From positions 1-54,744 of the forward strand of contig CADCBZ010000039.1 of assembly GCA_902799765.1 (NCBI GenBank): a stretch of 54,744 nucleotides of DNA, given 5' to 3'. How positions within the stretch are numbered: the stretch's first letter is position 1; every line of letters begins with the position of its first letter. The notes below the pieces were generated by a model. The model made no database searches. It was not told the origin of the DNA and saw only the letters and a program-made list of their open reading frames with translations. The position numbers were made by a program, and so were the translations under genes. This DNA comes from an uncultured Prevotellaceae bacterium. GTDB lineage: Bacteria; Bacteroidota; Bacteroidia; Bacteroidales; Bacteroidaceae. Of this stretch, positions 33,078 through 42,489 are shown piece after piece.

Positions 33078-34031
33078 ATGAATAGGTTTAGACGACTTTT
33101 GTTGATAATAGTAGCCGCAGGATTAAACGCTACTGCTTTCGCCCAATTTGACGAGAGTGGTATTGCTGCGGGATTCTTTGACTCCAGCAATGAGAAAGAT
33201 ATCAACTTCTCTGAGTTCCACCTGCCGCCCTTGGCCGTCTTATTTGAAAACGCCAAGTCAAGTCCCCAAATTATATCTTTGGAAAAGGCTCGTCAACTGG
33301 CAGAGGCAGAAGTCGCCAAACAAAAGAGACATATTTTCTCTTATGTCACAGGCCATGCTAGTTATAGTTATGGTAAGACCGACATGTGGGGCAATAACTC
33401 CTCTTCTTATGGTCCGATGGTATATCAATTCCAAGGCAATGAACAAAGTTATTATAATTTTGGCGTAAATCTCGCTGTGCCATTAGAAGATATTCTCGAT
33501 TTAAGAGCTGCGGTCAAGCGTAAGAGGATTGAAGTTGATCAGGCAGCTATCGCAAAAGATGTCGCATATGATCAGCTAAAATTACAGATAGCTAGTCTCT
33601 TTGTAAAGATTACGAACAATCTTGTTACATTAAAGACCTTGGGAGAAACTGCGGCAGCCTATCAGGGTGCAGGTGCTTTAAATCGTGAAGATTTCGAGAA
33701 TGGTAATATGAGTATTGAAGATTTTGCCTGGACAAAACAACATGAAAGTGCTCAGGTAACCAGCTATCAGACATTACAAACCACAATCACCACAGACATT
33801 CTGACCCTGGAGATATTAACACATACGCCAATCATTACCAATTCGACAACAGAGATCACACTGGATACGGTCTTAAAGAAGACAGACAAAGAAATTGCCA
33901 AAGAACAGAAAGCCGTCAAAAAACGCGTCCAAAAATCAATAGAAGAAACTGAAAAGAGAGAGAAGGCTTTGGAAAAAGCGGAGCGGAAAGCTGAAAAGGC
34001 TGCAGCAAAAGCCTTAAAACGAAATAGATAA
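33078..34031 (+). CDS. Short TolC-like outer-membrane protein with basic helical tail
   Basis: 317 residues with a signal peptide (MNRFRRLLLIIVAAGLNATAFAQ). The middle resembles the outer-membrane efflux protein repeat (ARQLAEAEVAKQKRHIF, YYNFGVNLAVPLEDILDLRAA, LKLQIASLFVKI), but the whole is shorter than a normal TolC of about 450 residues. The last 60 residues or so are a Lys/Glu/Ala coiled-coil (KREKALEKAERKAEKAA). Located between the initiating transferase and the Wzz-like gene, it could form or line an export conduit. Whether a half-length unit can form a channel is unclear. Confidence 0.65.
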   Translation: MNRFRRLLLIIVAAGLNATAFAQFDESGIAAGFFDSSNEKDINFSEFHLPPLAVLFENAKSSPQIISLEKARQLAEAEVAKQKRHIFSYVTGHASYSYGKTDMWGNNSSSYGPMVYQFQGNEQSYYNFGVNLAVPLEDILDLRAAVKRKRIEVDQAAIAKDVAYDQLKLQIASLFVKITNNLVTLKTLGETAAAYQGAGALNREDFENGNMSIEDFAWTKQHESAQVTSYQTLQTTITTDILTLEILTHTPIITNSTTEITLDTVLKKTDKEIAKEQKAVKKRVQKSIEETEKREKALEKAERKAEKAAAKALKRNR

Positions 34032-34047
34032 CCTAAAATTGTAAAAT

Positions 34048-36222
34048 ATGGATTTATTCAGATATATTGTCAGGTTTTTATATAAAATACGGTGGTATTT
34101 GATCATTTTACCACTCATCGCCCTGATTGTGGCATGGTTTTCGACCCGCAATATGGAGCGTATCTATGATACTAACACGACCATTTATACCGGTATGATT
34201 ACCGGTTATAATATTGAAGGCACGACAGGTATTGCTGGTGGCAATTCCCAGGTAAATATGACCAACCTGATGCTGTTGATTACAACAGATGCGACGATTC
34301 ACGAAGTCTCACTTCGTCTGTTTGCCCGTTGTATGATGTATGGTAATCCCAACAAAGACAATAACTATATTTCTGCAGAACATTTCCGTCAGCTCAATAA
34401 TAGTGTACCGACTGAAGTCAAGGCACTCATAAATCATAATAGTGAAAATGCCACATACGCCAATCTGAAAGCTTACGAGAAACCTTCAGCAGATAATTAT
34501 ATATTCGGATTACTGAATTATCATCCATATTTTGGTATTAATAACATTACTGCTAAATTGAAAGTTTTACAACTTGAGCACAGTGACATCATAGACATTG
34601 GTTATACGGCTAATGATGCAGGTATTGCCTATAATACGTTGGACATTTTGAATGAAGTCTTTGCCCGTCAATATGCTCAATTGCGTTATGGCGAAACCAA
34701 TAATGTCATTAAATTCTTTGAACGTGAGGTGGCCCGTCTCTATCGTATTCTGACGAATGCAGAAGACGATTTGATCCGCTATAATGTGGAAAAACGTGTC
34801 ATCAATTATGGTGAGCAAACAAAACAATTGACCGTTTTAGATGCTCAACAACAAAATGCTCGAAATGACCGATACCTACATGAAGCAACTACGCGTGCAT
34901 TAATGGATTATTTGGAGCGTCAATTAGGCGATCGGGCGAAAATTATCAGAGCCAATAAAGAATTTACGAATCAGGTGACAGATATCTCCCGTATCCAGTC
35001 ACGTATTTCCAACCTTAAACTAATGAGCAGTGAAGGTGGTAGCGGTATTGAAGCACAACAGGAATTAGCTAAGGCAGAGCGTATGCTTCAAAATGCTACC
35101 AACAATGTAAGAGGACTCGTAAAAGATATTGAAGCTGGTTCCTATAGCACAGAGACGGGAGTCAAAGCCAATGATATGATTGGCCGATGGTTGGATCAGG
35201 TGCTATTGCTTGAGCAGACCAAAGCTGAGGTAAAGGCGCAAGATAAGATGCGTGAAGATTTGGATCGTCAGATTCTCTATTTTGCACCTATCGGTGCTAC
35301 AATTGACCGAAAGGATCGTCATATCAGTTTCATTGAGGGCAACTATATGGAGATGTTGAAAGCCTTGAATGCTGCTCGTCTTCGCCAGAAAAATTTGCAG
35401 ATGACAACAGCAACGCTTCGTGTGCTCAATCCTCCCATGTTCCCCATGAATGCACAACCCACAAATCGTGTAATGATTCTGTTAGGAGCATTCTTGCTGG
35501 CATTTATTTTAACGGCCATGTACTTCTTTATTGTAGAACTACTGGATCGAACGCTTCGTGACCGTATGCGTTCGGAACGTATTACCAAGATTCCAGTCAT
35601 GGGATGTTTCCCGAAAGAAAGTACCCTGCGTTACCGCCGTTTTAACAAGACAATTGCCGATATGGCAATGCGCCAACTTAGCAAAGCGCTACTTCCAAAC
35701 TTTAAGGATGGACAGCAGAATGTGCTCAACCTACTTTCTACAGATGCAGCGAATGGTAAGAGTTATATCGCCCAGGAATTAGAAAACTATTGGATTTCCA
35801 TCGGCCTACAAGTTCGTCGCCTGACCTACGATGAAGATTTTTTGGCAGAAGATAGTCGTTTCATTATGGCAAAGGATATCAAGGATATCTGCCCAGACTT
35901 GTTACCCAATGAAATTGCCATTGTGGAATATCCAAACTTAGATGATCATTCCATTCCGCCAGCTCTATTAAACATGGGAACCATCAATTTGATGGTAACA
36001 CGTGCCAACCGCACCTGGAAAGATGTGGATCAAAAAGCGCTAAAAGAGTTGGAGGATCAGTTAGAGAACAAGAACTCCCTCTTCATGTACTTAACAGAAT
36101 GTCAGCGCTATGCGGTTGAAGAGTTCGTTGGCCAGTTGCCACCATACACAAAGTTCAACAATTTCGTTTACCGGATGTCACAGATGGGTCTGACAGCTGT
36201 GGAGAATAACCATGCCAAATAA
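34048..36222 (+). CDS. Wzz-like polysaccharide co-polymerase with degenerate kinase-like C-terminus
   Basis: A 724-residue chain-length or export protein. Membrane segments lie at about residues 17-34 and 474-496, with a long periplasmic region of coiled coils between (FEREVARLYRILTNAEDDL; RIQSRISNLKL). The Pro-rich LNPPMFPMN just before the second segment is typical of Wzz/PCP proteins. The cytoplasmic part (about 515-724) resembles a BY-kinase fold, but the P-loop is reduced to TDAANGKSY, Walker A'/B Asp motifs are not evident, and there is no C-terminal Tyr cluster. Autokinase activity is therefore unlikely. The next gene starts immediately after its stop. Confidence 0.8.
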   Translation: MDLFRYIVRFLYKIRWYLIILPLIALIVAWFSTRNMERIYDTNTTIYTGMITGYNIEGTTGIAGGNSQVNMTNLMLLITTDATIHEVSLRLFARCMMYGNPNKDNNYISAEHFRQLNNSVPTEVKALINHNSENATYANLKAYEKPSADNYIFGLLNYHPYFGINNITAKLKVLQLEHSDIIDIGYTANDAGIAYNTLDILNEVFARQYAQLRYGETNNVIKFFEREVARLYRILTNAEDDLIRYNVEKRVINYGEQTKQLTVLDAQQQNARNDRYLHEATTRALMDYLERQLGDRAKIIRANKEFTNQVTDISRIQSRISNLKLMSSEGGSGIEAQQELAKAERMLQNATNNVRGLVKDIEAGSYSTETGVKANDMIGRWLDQVLLLEQTKAEVKAQDKMREDLDRQILYFAPIGATIDRKDRHISFIEGNYMEMLKALNAARLRQKNLQMTTATLRVLNPPMFPMNAQPTNRVMILLGAFLLAFILTAMYFFIVELLDRTLRDRMRSERITKIPVMGCFPKESTLRYRRFNKTIADMAMRQLSKALLPNFKDGQQNVLNLLSTDAANGKSYIAQELENYWISIGLQVRRLTYDEDFLAEDSRFIMAKDIKDICPDLLPNEIAIVEYPNLDDHSIPPALLNMGTINLMVTRANRTWKDVDQKALKELEDQLENKNSLFMYLTECQRYAVEEFVGQLPPYTKFNNFVYRMSQMGLTAVENNHAK

Positions 36223-37740
36223 ATGACGAATCATATCGTAACATATTCCCGAGAAAACGGAGGAAGAGTATTTTTACTCTTTCTCTTGTTTTTCTTGGCA
36301 ATGTATCAGTTTATCACAGCAGGATTCCCAGCTTTCGCCATTATTTGTATTCTTCCATTCATTGTATTATTTGGATATTTGACATTCAAATTCAAGATGT
36401 TTGCTTTCTGGTCACTCATTATCATAAACTATTTTCTTCAATTTAAATTGCTGAACCTACCTATTCCCACATCAATTCCAAACGAGATGTTGCAAATACT
36501 TTTATTAGGTATAGCTATTATAGACGCTCGTCAAACGCCCCATTTTGAACGTTGTGTTAACATAATGCTATTTGCTCTTATTATTTGGTGTACCTATTGT
36601 ACCTTAGAGGTTTTAAACGACACATGTGGATTAGGTATAAACATTGGAGCTTGGTACGCTGGAGCTCGATTAATTGCATATCAGCTCATATACATTTTAT
36701 TAGTTTTCTCCATTTATATATCATCTCCAGAAATCCTAATGAGATATTTAAAAATATGGGCATTACTATCACTTTTTTCAGCCATTTGGACATGGAAACA
36801 ACAAAATATCGGTTTAACTCCTGGAGAAACAGGTTTTTTATATGGAGGAGGAAGAACAACTCATTTAATACAAGGAGGTACGTTGATTCGCTATTGGTCC
36901 ACTTTTAGCGATGCTGCAGCTTACGGATGTAATGCAGCAGCAGCATCCTTAGCTTTCCTTGTATTTGGAATAACCTCAAAAATCAAGAAAAATAAGCTAT
37001 TCTTTTTAATTATTGGTGCAATAGTTATCAAAAGTATGTTTGCATCAGGAACACGTACAGCAATATTCTGTATTTTTGCAGGTTTTGCGGTCTATATTGT
37101 ATTATCAAAATCAGTAAAGATTGCAGTTCCGGCATCAATTATTGGAGGTTTTTTTCTTTTTATTTTGGCTTTTACAAACATTGGCCAAGGAAATCAGCAG
37201 ATTCGGCGTATGCGTTCAGCTTTTGATAAAAACGATGCTTCAGGCAATGTTCGTAAAATCAATCAGGCAACAATGAAGAAGTATATGCGCGATGCCCCAT
37301 GGGGTATTGGTATTGGTATGGGGAACAACAATGTGCCTGCCAATAATAAATTCAATAAAATGGCAACTATCCCCCCTGATTCTGAATATGTCTTTATTTG
37401 GTTAAGAGCTGGAATAATCGGTATTTCAGTATTCATTATCACCATGTTGATCATGCTTGGAGGAGCCTGTTACATCGTCATGTTCAAGTTAAAGAATTCT
37501 TCATTAATAGGTATAGGAGGTGGGCTGTGCAGTGCCTTTGTAGCAATTCAATTAGGTGGATATGCCAATCAGGTTTTATTACAATACCCTAATGGCTTAA
37601 TATTTTATGGTGGATTATCTATCGTATATATCTTGCCCTATTTAGAACCTGCCTGGATTGAATATGAACAAAAGCAATTAGCAAAGCAAGAAGAGAAAAA
37701 GCGATTAAAATTAGAGAAGAAACTTGCCTCAAGAGTGTGA
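36223..37740 (+). CDS. O-antigen/exopolysaccharide polymerase, Wzy-like
   Basis: A 505-residue polytopic membrane protein with about 11-12 hydrophobic segments and a soluble loop near residues 325-385 (QQIRRMRSAFDKNDASGNVRKINQ), the layout of Wzy or O-antigen ligase (Wzy_C) family proteins that join lipid-linked repeat units in the periplasm. The GTRTAIFCIFAGF segment fits the family. The C-terminal tail is strongly basic (KQEEKKRLKLEKKL). Composition is clearly AT-richer than the housekeeping part. Its last 17 bases overlap the next gene. Confidence 0.75.
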   Translation: MTNHIVTYSRENGGRVFLLFLLFFLAMYQFITAGFPAFAIICILPFIVLFGYLTFKFKMFAFWSLIIINYFLQFKLLNLPIPTSIPNEMLQILLLGIAIIDARQTPHFERCVNIMLFALIIWCTYCTLEVLNDTCGLGINIGAWYAGARLIAYQLIYILLVFSIYISSPEILMRYLKIWALLSLFSAIWTWKQQNIGLTPGETGFLYGGGRTTHLIQGGTLIRYWSTFSDAAAYGCNAAAASLAFLVFGITSKIKKNKLFFLIIGAIVIKSMFASGTRTAIFCIFAGFAVYIVLSKSVKIAVPASIIGGFFLFILAFTNIGQGNQQIRRMRSAFDKNDASGNVRKINQATMKKYMRDAPWGIGIGMGNNNVPANNKFNKMATIPPDSEYVFIWLRAGIIGISVFIITMLIMLGGACYIVMFKLKNSSLIGIGGGLCSAFVAIQLGGYANQVLLQYPNGLIFYGGLSIVYILPYLEPAWIEYEQKQLAKQEEKKRLKLEKKLASRV

Positions 37741-38614
37741 ATTATCCATCATCACAATCAATTACAATGGGTTAACAGATACCTGCACATTGATTGAGAC
37801 AATCCCCTTCAATGATAATTTGGAGGTGATTGTGGTAGATAATGCATCTAAAAATAATGAAGCAGATGTCATCGAAAACAGATTTCCTCAAGTAAAAGTC
37901 ATCAAGAGCGAGAAGAATCTTGGTTTTGCTGGTGGAAATAATCTTGGCATCATAGCTGCACAAGGTAAATACCTTTTCTTCATTAATAATGACACCATCT
38001 TCAAGGAGTTTAATGTCCAGTCTTTGATTGACAGATTAGAATCTTCACCTGACATTGCCGTTGTATCCCCCAAAATCAGATTTGCCTGGGGCAATCATCC
38101 GATACAATTCACAGGCTATACGCCTCTCTCAAAGATCACAGTCAGGAACCAAGCTATAGGCTTTGGTGAAGAAGACCTTGGTCAATACAACACAGCCCAC
38201 CCTACGCCCTATGCTCATGGCGCTGCCATGCTCATTAAACGAGAGGCAATTGATAAAGTGGGGATAATGCCAGAATGTTTTTTTCTCTATTATGAGGAAT
38301 TGGATTGGTCGATGATGTTTACACGGGCAGGTTACCAAATCTGGTATGAGCCACTCTGCACTATATATCATAAAGAAAGTCAAGCCACAGGACAGAATAG
38401 TCCGTTACGCACTTACTACATTGTTCGTAACCGATTGCTTTTGGTCAAACGAAATTGGCTCGGAATCACCAAGTACTTATCTTATGCCTACTTGTTAGGC
38501 GTAGTAAGCACACGGGATATTATAAAAAACGCCATCACAGGCAAATGGGATATGCTTAAAGCGACCTTACGTGGCATTCGTGATTTCTTAACATATTCAA
38601 CTTTAAAATCTTAA
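37724..38614 (+). CDS. GT2-family glycosyltransferase
   Basis: A 296-residue GT-A fold transferase resembling rhamnosyltransferase-type GT2 enzymes. Motifs are SIITINYNG at the start, VVDNAS, NLGFAGGNN, a DxD-equivalent FFINNDT, and YYEELDW with an acidic catalytic candidate. No ATG precedes the conserved strand, so it starts at TTG 37724 inside the polymerase gene (17-bp overlap), suggesting coupled translation. It probably adds one sugar of the repeat unit; donor and acceptor cannot be read from sequence. Confidence 0.85.
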   Translation: MPQECELSIITINYNGLTDTCTLIETIPFNDNLEVIVVDNASKNNEADVIENRFPQVKVIKSEKNLGFAGGNNLGIIAAQGKYLFFINNDTIFKEFNVQSLIDRLESSPDIAVVSPKIRFAWGNHPIQFTGYTPLSKITVRNQAIGFGEEDLGQYNTAHPTPYAHGAAMLIKREAIDKVGIMPECFFLYYEELDWSMMFTRAGYQIWYEPLCTIYHKESQATGQNSPLRTYYIVRNRLLLVKRNWLGITKYLSYAYLLGVVSTRDIIKNAITGKWDMLKATLRGIRDFLTYSTLKS

Positions 38615-38626
38615 TGAATTAGGAAT

Positions 38627-39766
38627 ATGGATTTTTGGCTGATATTATTTATTTTTGACGGGATTTTATTTATCATCATTGCAGGCACAGTCCTTTACAT
38701 GGGTGTATTTGCGGTTGCTGCCCTCTTTCATAGTAAGCCAGATATACCTAAAGCAAAAAAATTCAACCGATTTGTAATACTGATTCCAGCTTACAAACAG
38801 AATCATGTGATTGAACAGACTGTTCTTGCAGCCCTAAGCCAAGCATATCCCCAACGTATGTTCGATGTAACCGTTATTTCAGATCATCAAGATGAACTAA
38901 CCAATATGCGATTGGCTCAATATCCAATTACATTACTTATTCCGAATTTTGAGGAAAGTACCAAAGCGAAATCATTACAATATGCCATTTTAAATCTCCC
39001 GGAATTCAAAATCTATGATGCTGTTGTCATCTTGGATGGAGACAATATCATTGATCAGGATTTTTTAGAACAAGTCAACAACGCTTTTGAGATTGCGGCG
39101 ACCAAAGCCATTCAGACACACCGTATTTCCAAGAACAGGGATACGGCTGCAGCCCGAATGGATGCCATTTTTGAGGAAATCAACAACACGATCTTCCGTC
39201 GAGGCCATATCAGTTGTGGTCTATCTGCAGCGTTGGCAGGTTCTGGTACAATCTTTGACTTCAACTGGTACAAGACCAATGTCATGCGCACCAAGACATC
39301 TGGTGAGGATAAAGAACTGGAGGCTTTATTAATGCGCCAGGACATCTTTGTCGATTACTTCGATCATATCTATGTCTATGGTGAGAAAAAACGAACTACC
39401 TCGAAACTGAACGAACAACGAGGCCGTTGGGCTACTCAACAGTTCGCCAACCTGTTCCGAAATATCAGATTCTTACCAGGAGCCATCTTTAGAAAGCAAT
39501 ACAATTTAGCGGATAAATTGATCCAATGGATGCTGGTGCCTAGAACCAATATGATTGGTATTATCATGATTATGAGCCTAATTCTACCTTTTATATACTT
39601 GACTATGGCCATTAAATGGTGGATTTTAGGTTCTCTTGCTTTGTTCATCTTTGCACTGGCAACACCTGATTACCTCGTGGATGAAATGTGGGATAAGACA
39701 TTTCTGCGTTCCCCATTTGTCAGTTTATGGAAAATGTTAAACTTTAAAATTCACAAAAAGTCATGA
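38627..39766 (+). CDS. Membrane-bound GT2 glycosyltransferase, copy A of a tandem pair
   Basis: 379 residues. An N-terminal membrane segment (about 3-28), a GT2 domain with FVILIPAYKQ, VVILDGDNII (DGD metal motif), SGEDKELEAL and NEQRGRW (a Q-x-x-R-W type motif of synthase-like enzymes), then two C-terminal membrane segments (about 305-350). The next gene is a clear paralogue sharing EINNTIFR, the GED motif and the RW motif. Its stop overlaps the next start (ATGA). A processive or membrane-associated transferase is suggested. Confidence 0.85.
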   Translation: MDFWLILFIFDGILFIIIAGTVLYMGVFAVAALFHSKPDIPKAKKFNRFVILIPAYKQNHVIEQTVLAALSQAYPQRMFDVTVISDHQDELTNMRLAQYPITLLIPNFEESTKAKSLQYAILNLPEFKIYDAVVILDGDNIIDQDFLEQVNNAFEIAATKAIQTHRISKNRDTAAARMDAIFEEINNTIFRRGHISCGLSAALAGSGTIFDFNWYKTNVMRTKTSGEDKELEALLMRQDIFVDYFDHIYVYGEKKRTTSKLNEQRGRWATQQFANLFRNIRFLPGAIFRKQYNLADKLIQWMLVPRTNMIGIIMIMSLILPFIYLTMAIKWWILGSLALFIFALATPDYLVDEMWDKTFLRSPFVSLWKMLNFKIHKKS

Positions 39767-40935
39767 TTTGGACGATTTTACATATATTAGAGATTACCCT
39801 ATGGGTCATCATTTCATTCTCTGTCTTTTATGTGGCATTCTTTGCCGTCATCTCTCTATTTTATGAGAAAGAAGATCGTGTGGCTATTCATGCGCAAGCC
39901 TTATACCATCGGATGGGGCGTTTTCTGGTCTTGTATCCAGCCTACAAAGAAGATCGGGTCATCATCAATGCAGTAGAGCAGTTCCTGCTTCAGAAGTATC
40001 CTGCAACCCATTATACTGTAGCCGTTATTTCTGACCACATGCAACCTGAGACCAATGAGAAATTGAGTAAATTACCCATTACGCTGTTGACCCCAGTCTT
40101 TGAAAAAAGCTCCAAGGCCAAAGCGATGCAATATGCCATTAACGAGGTGAAAGGAGAATTTGACAATGTGGTGATTTTGGATGCAGACAATGTGGTACGT
40201 CCAGGCTTCTTGGACCAGTTGAATGTCCTGAGCACTATTTATGATGCCATCCAATGTCACCGTTGTGCCAAAAATGCTAATAATGACGTGGCGGTTCTGG
40301 ATGGTGCCAGTGAAGAAATCAACAATACTATATTCCGTAAGGCCCATAACCGTCTGGGCTTATCCTCTGCATTGATTGGTTCTGGTATGTGCTTTAGCTA
40401 TGAACTGTTTAAGAAGAATGTCTTCCAACTCTCTACCGCTGGTGAGGACCGTGAGATGGAAGCCCTCCTACTCCACCAGGAAGTCTTTATCAAATATGCG
40501 CCAGACATCCACGTTTTCGACGAGAAGGTCAGCAACCAAGATAACTTCCAGAAGCAGCGTATGCGCTGGATGACAGCTCAGGTACAGAGCCTCTTAAGTA
40601 ATCTGCCAAAGATTCCTAAGGCAATTCTTCATGGAAAGGTTAACTTCATCGACAAGACCATCCAACAGGCTTTGATTCCCCGCTCTATTTTAATTGTATT
40701 ATTAGGTGGTATATCTGTCATTATGACATTGCTATTTCCTTCATGGTGTGAAAAATGGTGGATTCTTTTTGGCATACTGACATTATCACTGTTTATTGCA
40801 ATTCCAGCACCATTGCGTGTCAGTTCCTTCGCTAAAGTTCTGGCAATCCCAGGACTGGTATTGCGAATGCTGAAGAATATCCTTCACATGGATCATAAAA
40901 ACACAGACTTCATTCATACTGAACATACCACATGA
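39763..40935 (+). CDS. Membrane-bound GT2 glycosyltransferase, copy B of a tandem pair
   Basis: 390 residues, paralogous to the gene before it. It has an N-terminal membrane segment (about 5-28), FLVLYPAYKEDRVI, VVILDADNVV, EINNTIFRKAHNRLGLSSALIGSG, AGEDREMEAL, KQRMRW and two C-terminal membrane segments. The DGD of copy A is DAD here. It is coupled by ATGA overlaps on both sides. The pair probably arose by duplication and may make two different linkages or act together. Confidence 0.85.
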   Translation: MIWTILHILEITLWVIISFSVFYVAFFAVISLFYEKEDRVAIHAQALYHRMGRFLVLYPAYKEDRVIINAVEQFLLQKYPATHYTVAVISDHMQPETNEKLSKLPITLLTPVFEKSSKAKAMQYAINEVKGEFDNVVILDADNVVRPGFLDQLNVLSTIYDAIQCHRCAKNANNDVAVLDGASEEINNTIFRKAHNRLGLSSALIGSGMCFSYELFKKNVFQLSTAGEDREMEALLLHQEVFIKYAPDIHVFDEKVSNQDNFQKQRMRWMTAQVQSLLSNLPKIPKAILHGKVNFIDKTIQQALIPRSILIVLLGGISVIMTLLFPSWCEKWWILFGILTLSLFIAIPAPLRVSSFAKVLAIPGLVLRMLKNILHMDHKNTDFIHTEHTT

Positions 40936-42488
40936 GTGAACGGGTACATAGAAGCGTCATGAACATCAAAGTGGGAATGATATTCTACATTCTCTCTTTA
41001 TTTCTTGCATTCTTTTCCCGCAGAGTTTTTCTTGATTGTCTTGGTGCAGAGTTTATCGGACTAACTGGTATGCTCATGAATATCATGAGTTTCCTAAGTG
41101 TGGCAGAATTAGGCATTGGAACTAGTATTGTTTATTTTCTATATAAGCCATTACAAGAAGACAACCACGAAAAAATCAACGAGGTGATGTCAATGCTAGC
41201 ATACCTATATCGATGTATAGGTTTCATTATTGGAGGCATTGGTATCCTCATCAGTCTGTTCTTCCCATGGTGGTTCGATCATCTTTCAACAGGTCTGCCT
41301 CTAGTTTATTTTGCCTTCTATTCATTCCTGGCAACATCCATGTCTGGCTACATATTCAATTATAAGCAATTATTAGTCAGCGCAAACCAAAAACAATATA
41401 TGGTCAGTGCCTATTTCCAGACTATAGGTATCGTGCAAAGTCTCACTCAGATTCTCCTTGCTTATTATTATCGTAATCTCTATCTTTGGGTTGTTGTCGG
41501 TTTGTTTTTTACCATCATCGGCATTATCGTTTTCAATTATCGTATTCGGCAACTCTATCCATGGCTTCAGGTTAATATAAATGAAGGTCGCAAGAATTTA
41601 CGCCAATATCCAGAAGTATTAAAAAAAACCAGACAGGTCTTTGTTTTAAAGATCAAAGATTTTATTCTCAATCGCAGCGATGAGTTATTGGTAGGTGCTT
41701 TTGTATCAGTAACTCAGGTTGCTTTTTATGGCAACTACACCATAATTATTAATAAACTCATTTATTTAGTTAATATTCTTGGCGATGGTATGAGCGCAGG
41801 TATTGGGAATCTATTGGCAGAAGGCAATGAGAAAAACACCATGAAAGTTTTTTGGGAGATGACGGCTACTCGTTTTTTCATATTAGGAATGATCATCTAT
41901 CCACTTATTCTATATATACAACCACTCATTTCTTGTTGGGTTGGCCCTAGTTATAGAATGAATACAGTAATAGTATATTTACTCATCTTTAATCTTTTTT
42001 TAAAATTTCAATACAACACTGTTTACACTTTCGTTGGAGCAGCAGGACTATATGGTGATGTGTGGACCTCGTGGACTGAACTTATTATCAACATTGTCGT
42101 TACACTCTGCTTGGCTCCATTTTATGGTATTATTGGTATTTTATTAGGTAAAATCATTAGTGTTTTTTTCTTCAACGTTTTCTGGAAACCTTACTACTTA
42201 TTTTCAGAAGGATTCCATAAAAGTGTTTGGGAATTCTGGCGGCCTATGACTACCTATTATACTCTATTCTTCATCTTTGCATTTCTTTCCATAGTCATTA
42301 AATTGATGATAATTGATGATTATGTTAACTCATGGACAACGCTAATAGAAATGGGAATCCTTATATATCCGATACTGTTACTTTTTTATTTCATATCACT
42401 TTTTATTTTTACTCGTGGAATGAAATTCTTTATTTCACGAAGACCATCATTTTATAGCATAATGAGTAAACTTACATTCCAACCATAA
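40932..42488 (+). CDS. Oligosaccharide-lipid flippase, Wzx-like
   Basis: A 518-residue MOP-superfamily protein with about 12-14 membrane helices, which would flip undecaprenyl-linked repeat units across the inner membrane. The start resembles Bacteroidales polysaccharide transporters (FYILSLFLAFFSRRVFLDCLGAEFIGLTG, VAELGIGTSIVYFLYKPL). Overlaps the preceding transferase by ATGA. With the Wzy-like and Wzz-like proteins it completes a Wzx/Wzy-dependent pathway. Confidence 0.88.
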   Translation: MSERVHRSVMNIKVGMIFYILSLFLAFFSRRVFLDCLGAEFIGLTGMLMNIMSFLSVAELGIGTSIVYFLYKPLQEDNHEKINEVMSMLAYLYRCIGFIIGGIGILISLFFPWWFDHLSTGLPLVYFAFYSFLATSMSGYIFNYKQLLVSANQKQYMVSAYFQTIGIVQSLTQILLAYYYRNLYLWVVVGLFFTIIGIIVFNYRIRQLYPWLQVNINEGRKNLRQYPEVLKKTRQVFVLKIKDFILNRSDELLVGAFVSVTQVAFYGNYTIIINKLIYLVNILGDGMSAGIGNLLAEGNEKNTMKVFWEMTATRFFILGMIIYPLILYIQPLISCWVGPSYRMNTVIVYLLIFNLFLKFQYNTVYTFVGAAGLYGDVWTSWTELIINIVVTLCLAPFYGIIGILLGKIISVFFFNVFWKPYYLFSEGFHKSVWEFWRPMTTYYTLFFIFAFLSIVIKLMIIDDYVNSWTTLIEMGILIYPILLLFYFISLFIFTRGMKFFISRRPSFYSIMSKLTFQP

Positions 42489-42489
42489 T

